From Streptomyces tirandamycinicus (GTDB taxonomy: Bacteria > Actinomycetota > Actinomycetes > Streptomycetales > Streptomycetaceae), in NCBI RefSeq assembly GCF_003097515.1, contig NZ_CP029188.1:6306531-6370530 (forward strand): a stretch of 64,000 nucleotides of DNA. Reading direction: 5' to 3'. The position numbers and the translations under genes are program-made. The notes beneath the pieces are model-generated. The model saw only the letters and a list, made by a program, of their open reading frames with translations. It was not told the origin of the DNA and did no database searches. Numbering within the stretch: the first letter of the stretch is position 1; the number at the start of each line of letters is the position of its first letter. Of this stretch, positions 48,275-57,715 are shown one piece after another.

Positions 48275-51200
48275 ATGGATGAACCCGGACGCACTCGGAC
48301 CCATACGGGGCGCGAGCACCCGGAGGGGGCCCGGCCACCGGCGGAGCTGAGCGAGGAAGGGCTCAGGACGATCCTGGCCGGGCTCGCCGCGGTGCGCGAC
48401 GGCGACTTCTCCTCCCGGCTCCCCGAGGAGGCCGGCGGGATCATGGGGGAGATCGCCGCCGTCTACAACGGCATGGCCGACCAGCTGGCGCTGGTCGCCT
48501 CCGAGGTCACCCGGGTCGCCAGTGAGGTGGGCGGCGAGGGGCGGCTCGGCGGGCACGCCCGGGTGGAGGGCGTGGGAGGGGTCTGGCAGGAGCTGACCAC
48601 GGGTGTGAACACCATGGCCGACAACCTCACCTCGCAGGTGCGGTCGATCGCCCAGGTCGCCTCCGCGGTCGCCCGGGGCGACCTGACGCAGAAGATCCGG
48701 GTCGACGCGCGGGGGGAGATCCTGGAGCTGAAGGAGACCATCAACACGATGGTCGAGCGGCTGTCGTCGTTCGCCGAGGAGGTCACCCGGGTGGCCCGCG
48801 AAGTGGGCACCGAGGGCGATCTGGGCGGTCAGGCCACCGTCCGCGGGGTGTCCGGCACCTGGAAGGACCTCACCGACAACGTCAACTCCATGGCTACCAA
48901 CCTGACCAACCAGGTACGGAACATCGCGCAGGTCACCACCGCGGTCGCCCGGGGCGACCTCACCCGCCGGATCGACGTGGACGCGCGGGGGGAGATCCTG
49001 GAGCTGAAGACGACCATCAACACCATGGTCGACCAGCTGTCGTCGTTCGCCGCCGAGGTCACCCGGGTCGCCCGGGAGGTCGGCAGCGAGGGACGGCTGG
49101 GCGGCCAGGCCGAGGTCGAGGGCGTCTCCGGCACCTGGAAGCGGCTCACCGAGAACGTCAACGAACTGGCCGGGAACCTCACCCGCCAGGTCCGCGCCAT
49201 CGCGGGTGTCACCAGCGCCGTCGCCGAGGGGGATCTGACCCGCTCGATCACGGTGGAGGCGCCGGGCGAGGTCGGAGACCTCAAGGACAACATCAACGCG
49301 ATGGTGGAGTCGCTGCGCGCCACCACCCGCGCCAACGAGGAGCAGGACTGGCTCAAGACCAATCTGGCCCGGCTCGCCGGACTGACGCAGGGCAGCCGCG
49401 ACCCCGTCCAGGTCGCCCACGTGATCATGGAGGAGCTGCCACCGCTGGTCTCGGCACAGTACGGGGCGTTCTTCCTGGCGGCACCCGCGGGTGAGGGGCC
49501 GGGCGACGGTGACGGCGACGGCCGGGGTGAGGGGGTGGGCGAGGTGGTGGGGGAGGCCGGAACGGAGCTCGTGAGGATCGCCTCCTACGGCGCACCGACC
49601 GCGGCGGCGTCCGAGCCGCCGGTACGCTTCCGGCTCGGGGAGTCCCTGGTCGGGCAGGCCGCTCTCAGCCGCCGCACGGTGGCCGTGGACGACCTGCCGC
49701 CCGGCTATGTCACGATCTCCTCCGGACTCGGCGCAGCACCGCCGGCGGCGCTGATCGTGCTGCCGATCCTCGTCGAGGACCAGGTGCTCGGTGCCGTGGA
49801 ACTCGCCTCTGTGCGGCCCTTCTCCGGTCTCCACCGCGACTTCCTCGACCAGTTCGTCGAGTCGGTCGGCGTCGTCGTGAGCTCCCTGATCGCCCATGCC
49901 CGCACCGACGAGCTGCTGGAGCAGTCCCAGTTGCTGACCGCCGAACTGCGCGCCCGTTCGCAGGAACTGCAGGTCCGTCAGGAGGAGCTGCAGAGCTCCA
50001 ACGCGGAACTCGCCGAGAAGGCCGCCCTGCTGGCCGACCGCAACCGCGACATCGAGCGCAAGAACCTGGAGATCGAGCAGGCCCGGCAGGAGCTCGAGGA
50101 GCGGGCCAAGCAGCTCTCCCGTACGTCGATGTACAAGTCCGAGTTCCTCGCCAACATGAGCCACGAGCTGCGCACCCCGCTCAACAGCCTGCTGATCCTT
50201 GCCCAGTTGCTCGCGCAGAACCCCGAGGGGAACCTGACGGAGAAGCAGGTCGACTACGCGGAGGTCATCCACTCCGCGGGCTCGGACCTGCTGCAGCTGA
50301 TCAACGACATCCTCGACCTGTCGAAGGTCGAGGCGGGGAAGATGGACATCCACCGGGAGCCGTTCGCGCTGGGGCGGCTGCTGGAGTACGTCGAGATGAC
50401 CTTCCGGCCCCTGGCGACCGAGCGTGAACTCGGGTTCCGGGTCGTCACCGCGCCCGGGGTGCCCGCGGAGATCACCACGGACGAGCCGCGGCTGCGGCAG
50501 GTGCTGCGCAACCTGCTGTCCAACGCGCTGAAGTTCACCGAGCGCGGCGGAGTCGAACTCCGGGTCCAGACGGCGGCCGACGACGAACTTCCCGACCGGC
50601 TGCGAGGTGTGCCGGTGGTCGCCTTCCGGGTGCGGGACACCGGCGTCGGAATCGCACCGGAACACCTGGACACCATCTTCGGAGCGTTCCAGCAGGGCGC
50701 CCTGGCGACCGGCCGCCGCTACGGCGGCACCGGGCTGGGACTCTCCATCAGCCGGGAGGTCGCCCAGCTCCTCGGCGGGGTGATCGTCGCCGAGAGCCGG
50801 CTCGGTGAGGGCAGCGAGTTCACCTTCTACGTGCCCGTCGGCGGCACCCTGCCGCGCGGCCCGGCCTCCGGAGCCCGCGAGGGGCCGCTCGAGCGGGGCG
50901 GAGAGGCCCCGGCCGCCGGCGGTGGGTCGCTCGCGGGGCGCGTGGTCCTGATCGTCGACGACGACGTGCGCAATGTGTACGCGATCACCGAGATCCTGGA
51001 GGCGGAGGGGGCGCATGTGCTCACGGCGGCCGACGGGCGTTCCGGGATCGAACTGCTCACCGCGCACCGGGAGGTGGACCTCATCGTGATGGACGTGATG
51101 ATGTCCGGCATGGACGGCCACACCGCCACCGCCGCGATCCGCGGGACGCCCGGCTTCTCCGACGTGCCGATCATCACCGTCACCGCCAAGGCGATGCCGG

Positions 51201-51307
51201 GGGACCGGGCCCGCAGCCTGGAGTCCGGGGCGAACGACTACCTCACCAAACCCGTCGACGCCCACGACCTGGTCGAGCGCGTACACCACTGGCTCGACCG
51301 CGACTGA
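48275..51307 (+). CDS. Poly-HAMP hybrid histidine kinase (HAMP-GAF-HisKA-HATPase-REC)
   Basis: A 1010-residue soluble sensor kinase. At least three HAMP-like units of [29 protein letters not shown] type fill residues 40-340, followed by a GAF domain (about 365-540) and a coiled coil. The HisKA domain has the phospho-His in [10 protein letters not shown]. The ATPase has [16 protein letters not shown] and GGTGLGLSI, and a receiver domain ends the protein with DDDVRN and the acceptor Asp in LIVMDVMM. No membrane segment is present. ATG 48275 was chosen because the longer frame runs through the 55-bp repeat. Such kinases are linked to osmotic or oxidative stress signalling in actinomycetes. Confidence 0.94.
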   Translation: MDEPGRTRTHTGREHPEGARPPAELSEEGLRTILAGLAAVRDGDFSSRLPEEAGGIMGEIAAVYNGMADQLALVASEVTRVASEVGGEGRLGGHARVEGVGGVWQELTTGVNTMADNLTSQVRSIAQVASAVARGDLTQKIRVDARGEILELKETINTMVERLSSFAEEVTRVAREVGTEGDLGGQATVRGVSGTWKDLTDNVNSMATNLTNQVRNIAQVTTAVARGDLTRRIDVDARGEILELKTTINTMVDQLSSFAAEVTRVAREVGSEGRLGGQAEVEGVSGTWKRLTENVNELAGNLTRQVRAIAGVTSAVAEGDLTRSITVEAPGEVGDLKDNINAMVESLRATTRANEEQDWLKTNLARLAGLTQGSRDPVQVAHVIMEELPPLVSAQYGAFFLAAPAGEGPGDGDGDGRGEGVGEVVGEAGTELVRIASYGAPTAAASEPPVRFRLGESLVGQAALSRRTVAVDDLPPGYVTISSGLGAAPPAALIVLPILVEDQVLGAVELASVRPFSGLHRDFLDQFVESVGVVVSSLIAHARTDELLEQSQLLTAELRARSQELQVRQEELQSSNAELAEKAALLADRNRDIERKNLEIEQARQELEERAKQLSRTSMYKSEFLANMSHELRTPLNSLLILAQLLAQNPEGNLTEKQVDYAEVIHSAGSDLLQLINDILDLSKVEAGKMDIHREPFALGRLLEYVEMTFRPLATERELGFRVVTAPGVPAEITTDEPRLRQVLRNLLSNALKFTERGGVELRVQTAADDELPDRLRGVPVVAFRVRDTGVGIAPEHLDTIFGAFQQGALATGRRYGGTGLGLSISREVAQLLGGVIVAESRLGEGSEFTFYVPVGGTLPRGPASGAREGPLERGGEAPAAGGGSLAGRVVLIVDDDVRNVYAITEILEAEGAHVLTAADGRSGIELLTAHREVDLIVMDVMMSGMDGHTATAAIRGTPGFSDVPIITVTAKAMPGDRARSLESGANDYLTKPVDAHDLVERVHHWLDRD

Positions 51308-51348
51308 AGGGGCCGGGGAGGGGGACCGCGACTGACGGCCGGTCGCCG

Positions 51349-53673
51349 TCAGGACACCCGGACGACCACCAGGCTCGTGTCGTCGTCGGTGTCACCGGTC
51401 ACCGCGGCCAGCAGCGCGTCCGCCTGCTCGTCCAGGTCGGCGGGTTCGAGCCGCTCCACCGCCCGCCGCAGCCTGTCCAGTCCCTGGTCGATACCGGTGC
51501 GCCGGCTCTCCACCAGCCCGTCCGTGTAGAGCATCAGCGTGTCCCCGGGCTCCAGCCGCGTCACCGTCTCCTCGTACGCGACGTCCGGGACCGCGCCCAG
51601 CAGGATGCTCCGCGGCGGCTCGAGCAGTTCGGCGGCACCCTCACGCAGCAGCACGGGCGGCAGGTGGCCGGCGCTGGCCCAGCGCAGCGTGTGGTCCGAC
51701 GGGTCGTACAGGCCGCAGACCGCGGTGGCGGTCGGACGCCCGTGCGTGTGCAGGGTGACCTCGTTGAGCCAGGCCATCAGACGGCCCGGGGTGTGGCCGG
51801 TGAACGCCAGTCCGCGCAGGGCGTTGCGCAGCGCCACCATGCCCGTGACCGAGTCGATGCCGTGCCCCGCGATGTCCCCGGTCACCACGAGCACCCGGCC
51901 GTCGGGCAGCGGGAGGACGTCGTACCAGTCGCCGCCCACCCGGTACTCCTCGGCGGCCGGCCGGTAGCGGGCCGCGACCTGCAGACCGGGCAGCCGCTGC
52001 AGTTCCGGCACCTCCGGGACGATCGCCTGCTGGAGCTGGAGGACGAGCTGCTGCCGCAGCGCGGCCTGGGTCTGCGCGGCGGTCAGCCGGTCGAAGGTGG
52101 CGCTCAGCGCGATCTCCGTGTGGTGCTGCGCCGAGACGTCCTGGTACACCCCGGTGATGCCGGTGAGCACACCGCCGGTCAGCAGCGGCTCCGCGGCGAT
52201 CCGCAGATGTCGCAGCCCGCCGTCCTCCCGGACCGCCCGCACCACGATGTGGCCGCCCTCCCGGCGCTGTGTCAGCTCCGTCAGCAGCTCGTCGAGCTTG
52301 CCGGTGTCCTCCCGGTGCAGCTGCGGGGCCAGCCGCCGCAGCGGCACCGGGGAGGTGCCCGGCTCCAGCCCGAAGACGCGGTAGGCCTGCTCGCTCCACC
52401 GGGACTCCCCGGTGATCAGGTCGTCCTCGAAGGCGGCCAGGTTCTCCAGCCGGCCGAGCACCCGGCTGAGGGACAGCCCGGGATCGGTGGCGCCGTGCCA
52501 GAGCACCAGCGTGCGATCGGGGCCGACCGGGAGCACCCGCACGTCGTGCAGCGGGTCGGGGTCGCCGGCCCGGTGCCGCACGGGCACCCGGGCCGCCCGC
52601 TGCGGCGCCGCCGACTCCCGCGCGGCCGCCGCGAGCCGCGCGAGGTCGGCGTGCATGGCGGGGAACACCTGGGCGAGCTGCCGGCCGGCGGGACCGTGCA
52701 CATGGCGGACCGAGTCCAGCGCGGGCCGGTTGAGGTGCTCGACGTGCAGCGTCCCGCTCTCCGGATCGGCGCGCAGGGCCATGGCCGGATGCGTCAGCAG
52801 ATCGAGCAGCGGGGTGAGCGCCCCGGGCTCGGCGGTGCCCGGAGGGCCCGCGTCCAGGATTCTCGCCGCCGGTGCGGCCAGACCGGTCAGCGCCCGCCGG
52901 ACGGGCTCGTCCAGGGCGGCGGGGCCCGGCCAGTCGACGAGGGCGAGCCCCGTCACCACACCGCGCTGGCGCAGCGGCAGGACGGCCCGCGCGGAGTCGG
53001 GTGCCGGGCCCGGCAGTGCCTCGGCCGAGACCGTGCCGTCGGGCAGCCACAGGGGCGTTCCCTCGCCGAGCACCCGGTGCAGAGTGCTGCCCCCGGTCGG
53101 CGGCACCCAGCGCCAGTGGGACGCCTCCAGCGGGTTCGCCCCGGCCTGGCCGGCCAGCTGCAGGCAGTCCGTCTCGGTACGGCGGAACAGCCACAGCGCC
53201 CTGGCTCCCAGCGGCCGCATCCCGCCCTTCAGGAGGGTCGCGGCGATCTCGTCGACCGTGCCGCCCGTCTGCGCCGCGGCCTCGGCGCCGGCCTCGACCA
53301 GCCGCGCTCTGCGGTCGGCGGTCCCGGCCTCGTCGTACTCGGGCCGCGCAACGCCGTCGACGGTCCGCGGGCCGGTGTCTGTCCCGGGCGCCGGGCCTGC
53401 GGCGGTACCCGGCGTGCCGGTGGCGCCGTTGACGATGTCGGCGGCGAGGTCCTCCGTGCTGACGCCCGTCGTCTCGGCCAGCCGGGCCAGGTGGTCCGCG
53501 GCCTCACCCGGGGTGAGGGAGTGCTGTGCGACGAGTACGCCACCGGCCAGGTCGAGCAGATGGCGGCGGGCGGCGTCGCGGCGCAGCGCGGCGAGTTCGG
53601 CGGTCAGCTGTGTGACCGCGTCGGCCAGCCGGTCCGGCTCCGGCTCGACCGGCCCCTGCTCGGGCTTGGTCAT
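51349..53673 (-). CDS. PP2C-type (SpoIIE/RsbU) phosphatase with ANTAR, GAF and PAS regions
   Basis: A 774-residue protein. The N-terminal 70 residues resemble an ANTAR RNA-binding domain (RRHLLDLAGGVLVAQHSLTPGEAADHL). Next come a GAF-like region (about 125-240), a PAS/PAC region (about 395-500: GESRWSEQAYRVFGLEPG and GVLTGITGVYQDV), and a SpoIIE phosphatase domain with VGGDWYDVLPLPDGRVLVVTGDIAGHG and the late LMLYTDGLVE, which carry the metal-binding Asp residues. Such phosphatases dephosphorylate STAS antagonists, so the protein at 47199-47591 is a natural candidate substrate. It converges on the hybrid kinase gene. Confidence 0.92.
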   Translation of the reverse strand: MTKPEQGPVEPEPDRLADAVTQLTAELAALRRDAARRHLLDLAGGVLVAQHSLTPGEAADHLARLAETTGVSTEDLAADIVNGATGTPGTAAGPAPGTDTGPRTVDGVARPEYDEAGTADRRARLVEAGAEAAAQTGGTVDEIAATLLKGGMRPLGARALWLFRRTETDCLQLAGQAGANPLEASHWRWVPPTGGSTLHRVLGEGTPLWLPDGTVSAEALPGPAPDSARAVLPLRQRGVVTGLALVDWPGPAALDEPVRRALTGLAAPAARILDAGPPGTAEPGALTPLLDLLTHPAMALRADPESGTLHVEHLNRPALDSVRHVHGPAGRQLAQVFPAMHADLARLAAAARESAAPQRAARVPVRHRAGDPDPLHDVRVLPVGPDRTLVLWHGATDPGLSLSRVLGRLENLAAFEDDLITGESRWSEQAYRVFGLEPGTSPVPLRRLAPQLHREDTGKLDELLTELTQRREGGHIVVRAVREDGGLRHLRIAAEPLLTGGVLTGITGVYQDVSAQHHTEIALSATFDRLTAAQTQAALRQQLVLQLQQAIVPEVPELQRLPGLQVAARYRPAAEEYRVGGDWYDVLPLPDGRVLVVTGDIAGHGIDSVTGMVALRNALRGLAFTGHTPGRLMAWLNEVTLHTHGRPTATAVCGLYDPSDHTLRWASAGHLPPVLLREGAAELLEPPRSILLGAVPDVAYEETVTRLEPGDTLMLYTDGLVESRRTGIDQGLDRLRRAVERLEPADLDEQADALLAAVTGDTDDDTSLVVVRVS

Positions 53674-53806
53674 GGCGTCTCCAGCGTGGCGAACCGGGTT
53701 CTACCCGTGCGCGGCGACCCGGGCGCCGGGCCGCCGGGCACCCGGCGGCCCGGCACCGGACGGCCGCCGGGCCCGGAGACGGGCCCGGCGGCCGTCGCCC
53801 CGGCGG

Positions 53807-54049
53807 TCAGGTACCACGAGGCCGGTCCGCCCGCCGGTCCTGCGGGCCCCGGGGGCGGTGCGTCTCCTGCCGCGGACGCGCGGGCGCCCCGGCGCCCTCG
53901 GCGTCGCTCTGGCGGCGCAGTTCTTCCGCCCTGCGGTGCAGCCGGGCGCGGTGTTCGGGATCCCTGCAGCGCTCGGCGCCGCGGGTGAGCTCGTCGGCCA
54001 TGAACCGGAGCTCCTCGGACGTTCTGACCGGTTCGCGTGCTGTAGCCAT
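53807..54049 (-). CDS. Small basic hypothetical protein, 80 residues
   Basis: An 80-residue charged protein with a strong Shine-Dalgarno (AAGGAGGAGCC) next to ATG 54049. The first 50 residues are helical (SEELRFMADELTRGAERCRDPEHRARLHRRAEELRRQ) and the rest is Arg/Pro-rich and disordered. I recognise no named family. It lies head to tail behind nothing obvious and 133 bases from the phosphatase start. Confidence 0.7.
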   Translation of the reverse strand: MATAREPVRTSEELRFMADELTRGAERCRDPEHRARLHRRAEELRRQSDAEGAGAPARPRQETHRPRGPQDRRADRPRGT

Positions 54050-54464
54050 GGCTCCTCCTTCCGGGCCCGGACGCCTGACGGGGCCGGGCCAGGGGCCATC
54101 TGCCAGGCAAACACGGCAGAGCCGCACCCGCATCCTCTTCCGTCACCCGGTGTGACGAAGGTGCGTCCCACCGCGCCCGGCCCGTGCCCGGAGCCCCGTC
54201 CGGCCTGCACCCGGTCTGCACCCGGCTTGCATCCCGCCTGTGTCAGGAGCGCACCCGGCCCGTGCCCGGCCCGCGCCCGGAGCGCTCTAGGAGGGCCTGC
54301 GCCCGTACGCGGGGGCGTCCGCCGCGGGGCGGTCGCCCCCGCGGCCGCGGGGCCCGTTCCGGGACCGGCCGCGGGGCCCGTTCCGGGACCGGCCGCGGGG
54401 CCCGTTCCGGGATAACCGGGAGGAACCCGGGCAGGTGCGGTGTGTGAGGGAAGGGAGCCGAGTC
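54050..54464. other. Promoter region of the CBS gene with repeats
   Basis: No gene in 415 bases. A 24-bp unit of GCGGGGCCCGTTCCGGGACC type starts at 54347, 54371 and 54395 (last one partial). Looser GTGCCCGG/GCACCCGG repeats fill 54178-54285. The Shine-Dalgarno GGGAG of the CBS gene closes the stretch. Confidence 0.7.
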
Positions 54465-54890
54465 ATGACACAGCTGGTGAAGGACGTGATGACGACCGGA
54501 GTGCTGACACTCCCGCCCGAGGCGTCGCTCGTCGAGGCAGCCCGGCTGATGCGTGACATGGATGTGGGGGACGTCCTCGTCGCGGACAGCGACCGGCTGC
54601 TGGGTGTGCTGACGGACCGGGACATCACGGTGCGGTCGGTGGCCATGGGGCACAACCCGCACTACATGCCGGTCCGCTCCGTGTGCACGCCCGACGTCCT
54701 CACGGTCGGCCCGGAAGTGGACGCCGCACAGGCGATGAGGGCCATGAGGGACCACGGGGTGCGCAGGCTCGCGGTGGTGGAGGACGGCCGTCCGGTCGGG
54801 GTCGTCAGTCTGGGAGACCTCGCGAGGGCGCGGGAGCCGGGATCCGTCCTCGCCGGCATCAGCGCGGCCCCACCGAACAACGGGGCCTGA
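54465..54890 (+). CDS. CBS-domain pair protein
   Basis: A 141-residue protein made of two tandem CBS domains: VKDVMTTGVLTLPPEASLVEAARLM to VLTDRDITVR, and VRSVCTPDVLTVGPEVDAAQAM to VVSLGDLAR. CBS pairs bind adenine nucleotides and act as energy or stress sensors. ATG 54465 follows AAGGGAG. It has no attached effector domain, so it must work on a partner protein. It converges on the PRC-barrel gene with nine bases between the stops. Confidence 0.92.
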   Translation: MTQLVKDVMTTGVLTLPPEASLVEAARLMRDMDVGDVLVADSDRLLGVLTDRDITVRSVAMGHNPHYMPVRSVCTPDVLTVGPEVDAAQAMRAMRDHGVRRLAVVEDGRPVGVVSLGDLARAREPGSVLAGISAAPPNNGA

Positions 54891-54899
54891 GCCGGGGCG

Positions 54900-55250
54900 T
54901 CACAGGTGCCGGTTCGCGTAGTGCTGCTCGATGAGCCGGACGGTGGCCGCGTCGTCGTCGTACCGCCCCTGCTCGAAGTCCGGTGCCTGCCTGATCCGCT
55001 CCTTGGCGCAGTCCAGGTGAACCGCCCTGCGCTCGTGGTCGATGCGGGAGACCAGCCCCGCCGGGACCAGCCGTCGGTGGCCGAAGACCCACGGCCCGGT
55101 GTCCACGACGAGGTACGCGCGGCCCACGTCCCCGGAGTGCTCGTCGATCTTGCCGATGGATCCGTCGGTTGCCTCGACGCGGTACCCGGCGAGCCGCGCG
55201 CCGGGTGCGTGTCCCGAACCCTCCGGGAAACTCCAGATGCCTGCGCCCAC
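54900..55250 (-). CDS. PRC-barrel domain protein
   Basis: A 116-residue protein starting at GTG 55250. It has a PRC-barrel-like segment (LAGYRVEATDGSIGKIDEHSGDVGRAYLVVDTG, then RRLVPAGLVSRID) and a C-terminal tail ending RLIEQHYANRHL. Members of this group are common in stress regulons of actinomycetes, but their function is not settled. It lies 88 bases downstream of the sigma factor gene on the same strand and may be cotranscribed with it. Confidence 0.82.
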   Translation of the reverse strand: MGAGIWSFPEGSGHAPGARLAGYRVEATDGSIGKIDEHSGDVGRAYLVVDTGPWVFGHRRLVPAGLVSRIDHERRAVHLDCAKERIRQAPDFEQGRYDDDAATVRLIEQHYANRHL

Positions 55251-55338
55251 GGCGCCGTCCTTTCCTCCGGGGCCGCGCGTGCATCCGGCAGGGGCGGCGC
55301 GGCCGGTGGCATTCTCCTCGGCCCGGGCGGGCGCCGGC

Positions 55339-56217
55339 TCAGGGCTCCGGCCGGCCGTCGTCCGCGAGCAGCGCCGCGCGCAGATCGGCGAGGACGTGGG
55401 CCAGCAGCCGGGAGACGTGCATCTGCGAGATGCCGAGCCTCTCGCCGATCTCGGACTGGGTCAGGTCGTCGCCGAACCGCAGCGACAGGATGGTGCGTTC
55501 GCGTTCCGGCAGCCGGGCGATCAGCGGTTTGAGGCACTCCAGGCACTCGACGACGTCCAGGGCCGGATCCTCGTCGCCCAGACGGCGGGCGAGGGGGCTC
55601 TTGCTCTCGTCGTCCTCGAGCGGCTCGATCGAGCGGGCGACGTAGCCGTTGGCGGCCTGCTGGCCCTCCAGGACCTCCTCCTCGGTGAGTTGGAGGTGGG
55701 CCGCCAGTTCCGCCGGAGTGGGCGCGCGGCCCAGGTCCTGCTCCAGGACGTCGTACGCCTTGGCGAGGTCCAGCCGGAGCTCCTGGAGCCGCCGCGGTAC
55801 GCGCACCGCCCAGCTGGTGTCGCGGAAGAACCGCTTGATCTCGCCGACCACCGTGGGCAGGGCGAAGGAGGTGAACTCGACCTCGCGCTCGACGTCGAAG
55901 CGGTTGATCGCCTTGATCAGGCCGACCGTGCCGACCTGGACGATGTCCTCCATGGGCTCGCTGCGGCCCCGGAACCGGGCGGCGGCGTACTTCACCAGGC
56001 TGAGGTTGAGTTCCACCAGCGTGTTGCGGACGTACGAGTACTCCGCCGAACCCTCCTCCAACGTACGGAGCCGCCGGAACAGGGCGAGCGAGAGGGCGCG
56101 CGCGTCGAGCGCGCTGACGGTCCGGAAATCCGGGATCTCCGGCAGATCGTCGAGCGTCGCCGGGCGGTTCGGCCGTGTGGCACCGACGCCGGATCCGCGG
56201 GTGGGGAAGCTGGACAT
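55339..56217 (-). CDS. RNA polymerase sigma factor, SigB/SigF family
   Basis: A 292-residue sigma factor of the stress/sporulation group. Region 2 (LVKYAAARFRGRSEPMEDIVQVGTVGLIKAINRFD, then FTSFALPTVVGEIKRFFRD), region 3 and region 4 (ERERTILSLRFGDDLTQSEIG, then ISQMHVSRLLAHVLADL) are complete. ATG 56217 leads directly into a short variable N-terminus. A perfect SigB-type promoter lies 70-100 bases upstream, so it may control its own gene. The STAS/RsbW pair and the PP2C phosphatase in this window could regulate it by partner switching; which ones do is inference. Confidence 0.95.
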   Translation of the reverse strand: MSSFPTRGSGVGATRPNRPATLDDLPEIPDFRTVSALDARALSLALFRRLRTLEEGSAEYSYVRNTLVELNLSLVKYAAARFRGRSEPMEDIVQVGTVGLIKAINRFDVEREVEFTSFALPTVVGEIKRFFRDTSWAVRVPRRLQELRLDLAKAYDVLEQDLGRAPTPAELAAHLQLTEEEVLEGQQAANGYVARSIEPLEDDESKSPLARRLGDEDPALDVVECLECLKPLIARLPERERTILSLRFGDDLTQSEIGERLGISQMHVSRLLAHVLADLRAALLADDGRPEP

Positions 56218-56289
56218 GGGCGTCCTCCGACGGGAGGGGGCCGACGCCACCGGCGGTGACGGGACCGCCGGTCGGGCTCCGCCGGCCTG

Positions 56290-56314
56290 GTACCCAAATG
56301 TACCTTTTTGACGC
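56290..56314 (-). promoter_or_regulatory. SigB-type promoter upstream of the sigma factor gene
   Basis: On the - strand: GCGTC (fits GNNTN), 14 bases, then GGGTAC. This is the published SigB consensus GNNTN(14-16)GGGTAY of Streptomyces. It is about 70 bases before the start codon. Confidence 0.75.
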
Positions 56315-56486
56315 GTCTGATGTTCGGCGCACCGCAGGTAACCCGGTGCCGTCGGCGTCTGGGGGACCGGGATCCGCCTACGCGCGGTGAGTGTTCGCCG
56401 ACCGTGGGTGGCCGCGGCGGCGGCGGTCGTGCTTGCGGGCGCGGTCGCGCCCGCGGTGGCGAACGGCGGGGGAACGCGACCCGCCG

Positions 56487-56687
56487 TCAGGGCAGGTAAC
56501 GCTCCAGCGCGGCGGCGCCCTTCTCCGCGATCTCCTTGCGGGCGCGGGCCACGTTCTCGGGCGTGCACTCGCGGCCGGACGCCATCACCAGGTCCTCGGG
56601 GTCGAAAGGCCGTTCCGAACCGGTGAAGAACTGAGCCGGCCGCTGCCTGCTCTCGGGCTGCTGCTCTCCGGTGTTGTCCTGCTTCAT
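56487..56687 (-). CDS. Small hypothetical protein, 66 residues
   Basis: A 66-residue charged protein with GGAGG seven bases before ATG 56687. It is Gln/Glu-rich at the start (QDNTGEQQPESRQ) and helical at the end (TPENVARARKEIAEKGAAALERYLP). No family is recognised. The shape (short, hydrophilic, no Cys pair) is common among actinomycete stress-regulon proteins. It lies upstream of, and in the same direction as, the sigma factor gene. Confidence 0.7.
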   Translation of the reverse strand: MKQDNTGEQQPESRQRPAQFFTGSERPFDPEDLVMASGRECTPENVARARKEIAEKGAAALERYLP

Positions 56688-56902
56688 GATCTGCCTCCGG
56701 GCTCATCCCGTAGCTGGGGGACTGACTACCAGCATCACGCGGTATCCCGTGCGATGCAGCCCGGCGGGCGAAGGCGGGCGCGAACGCGGCCCGTTGTGAG
56801 CGGACGGCTACGCCCCGCGAGGTCGTGGACCGCGACGGCGATGTGGACGCCCGCGGGCCCGGCGAGGGGCCCGCGGCGGCTCGCCGTACCCGGCAAGTCC
56901 CA

Positions 56903-57325
56903 TCAGGCGATCGACGCCGAGACGATCGCGGCGACCGCGAGATTGCAGGACGCCGTGACCCAGACAGCCGGATGCGGCTCCGGCTCGACCAGCGTCGCGC
57001 CCAGCCTGCCGGGCGTCACCAGGTCCACCACCAGGAACGCCACGGCCATCAGCACCAGCCCCAGCATCCCGAACGCGGCCGTGGACGCCAGTCCCTTGAC
57101 GAAGTCGTCATACGTCGTCCAGATCGAGGTGAAGACGATTCCGCCGATCCCCAGCAGTGCCGAACTCAGCAGCACCGCCGCGTTGCGGTTGCGCTGCTCC
57201 CAGATCAGGCGGCCGAGCCTGCCCGGCGTCAGCACGTCCACCAGGACGATTCCGAGGATCAGCAGCACGATGCCGAGGGCGCCGTAAGCAGTGGTCCGGC
57301 CGAGTCCGTTGACTATGTCCGTCAT
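56903..57325 (-). CDS. DUF350-family membrane protein
   Basis: A 140-residue membrane protein with four hydrophobic segments arranged as two similar halves. Each half contains the same LVDVLTPGRLG or VVDLVTPGRLG motif after a membrane helix, so it is an internal duplication typical of DUF350 (YjfL-like). The function of the family is unknown. ATG 57325 was chosen since the hydrophobic core begins just after it; the longer frame upstream is not protein-like. Confidence 0.82.
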   Translation of the reverse strand: MTDIVNGLGRTTAYGALGIVLLILGIVLVDVLTPGRLGRLIWEQRNRNAAVLLSSALLGIGGIVFTSIWTTYDDFVKGLASTAAFGMLGLVLMAVAFLVVDLVTPGRLGATLVEPEPHPAVWVTASCNLAVAAIVSASIA

Positions 57326-57715
57326 GGGGAAGAGGTCTCCGTCGTCAGGGATGATCGTGGTCGAGGCGCGGCAAAATGTATCGCACGCGCAGCGGACGCC
57401 GGCCTCACCGGACACCCCGTCACGCGGATGCCCCGGCCCCTCGACTGCTCTCCCCGCTCGCTCGCTCGACTGCTCGCCCGCCCGCTCGCGCGCGTCCGGC
57501 GAGGCGTCCGGCGGTGGGCCTCTGGGCGCGTTGCGGGAGCGGGTGCCGACGGGTTCGGCGCCCGTACGCGAAGCGAACTCCCGGCCCGGCACGGCGCGGT
57601 CGGCCCGGCTGGGCGCGGCCGGGGAGACGAGGGAGACGAGGGAGGGGAGGAAGGGGAGGGAGGGAAGACGAGGGCGGGAGGTACGGGCAGGACGTGCGCT
57701 GGCGGCGTACCGCGG
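57326..57715. other. Low-complexity intergenic region
   Basis: No gene is supported in these 390 bases. It holds a CTCG-type repeat (about 57440-57490) and a purine tract of GGGAG/GACGAGGGAG type (about 57625-57680). Long open frames on both strands here have no Shine-Dalgarno and no protein-like sequence. Confidence 0.6.

Noticed and set aside
53674-53740. SigB-type promoter (GGGTAG) before the PP2C phosphatase
   Set aside because: The last base does not fit the consensus and no GNNTN lies at 14-16 bases spacing.
56387-56626. Short + strand frame with a signal-peptide-like start (VRRPWVAAAAAVVLAGAVAP)
   Set aside because: It runs antisense through the better-supported small gene at 56487-56687, and its second half is Arg/Pro-rich shadow sequence.
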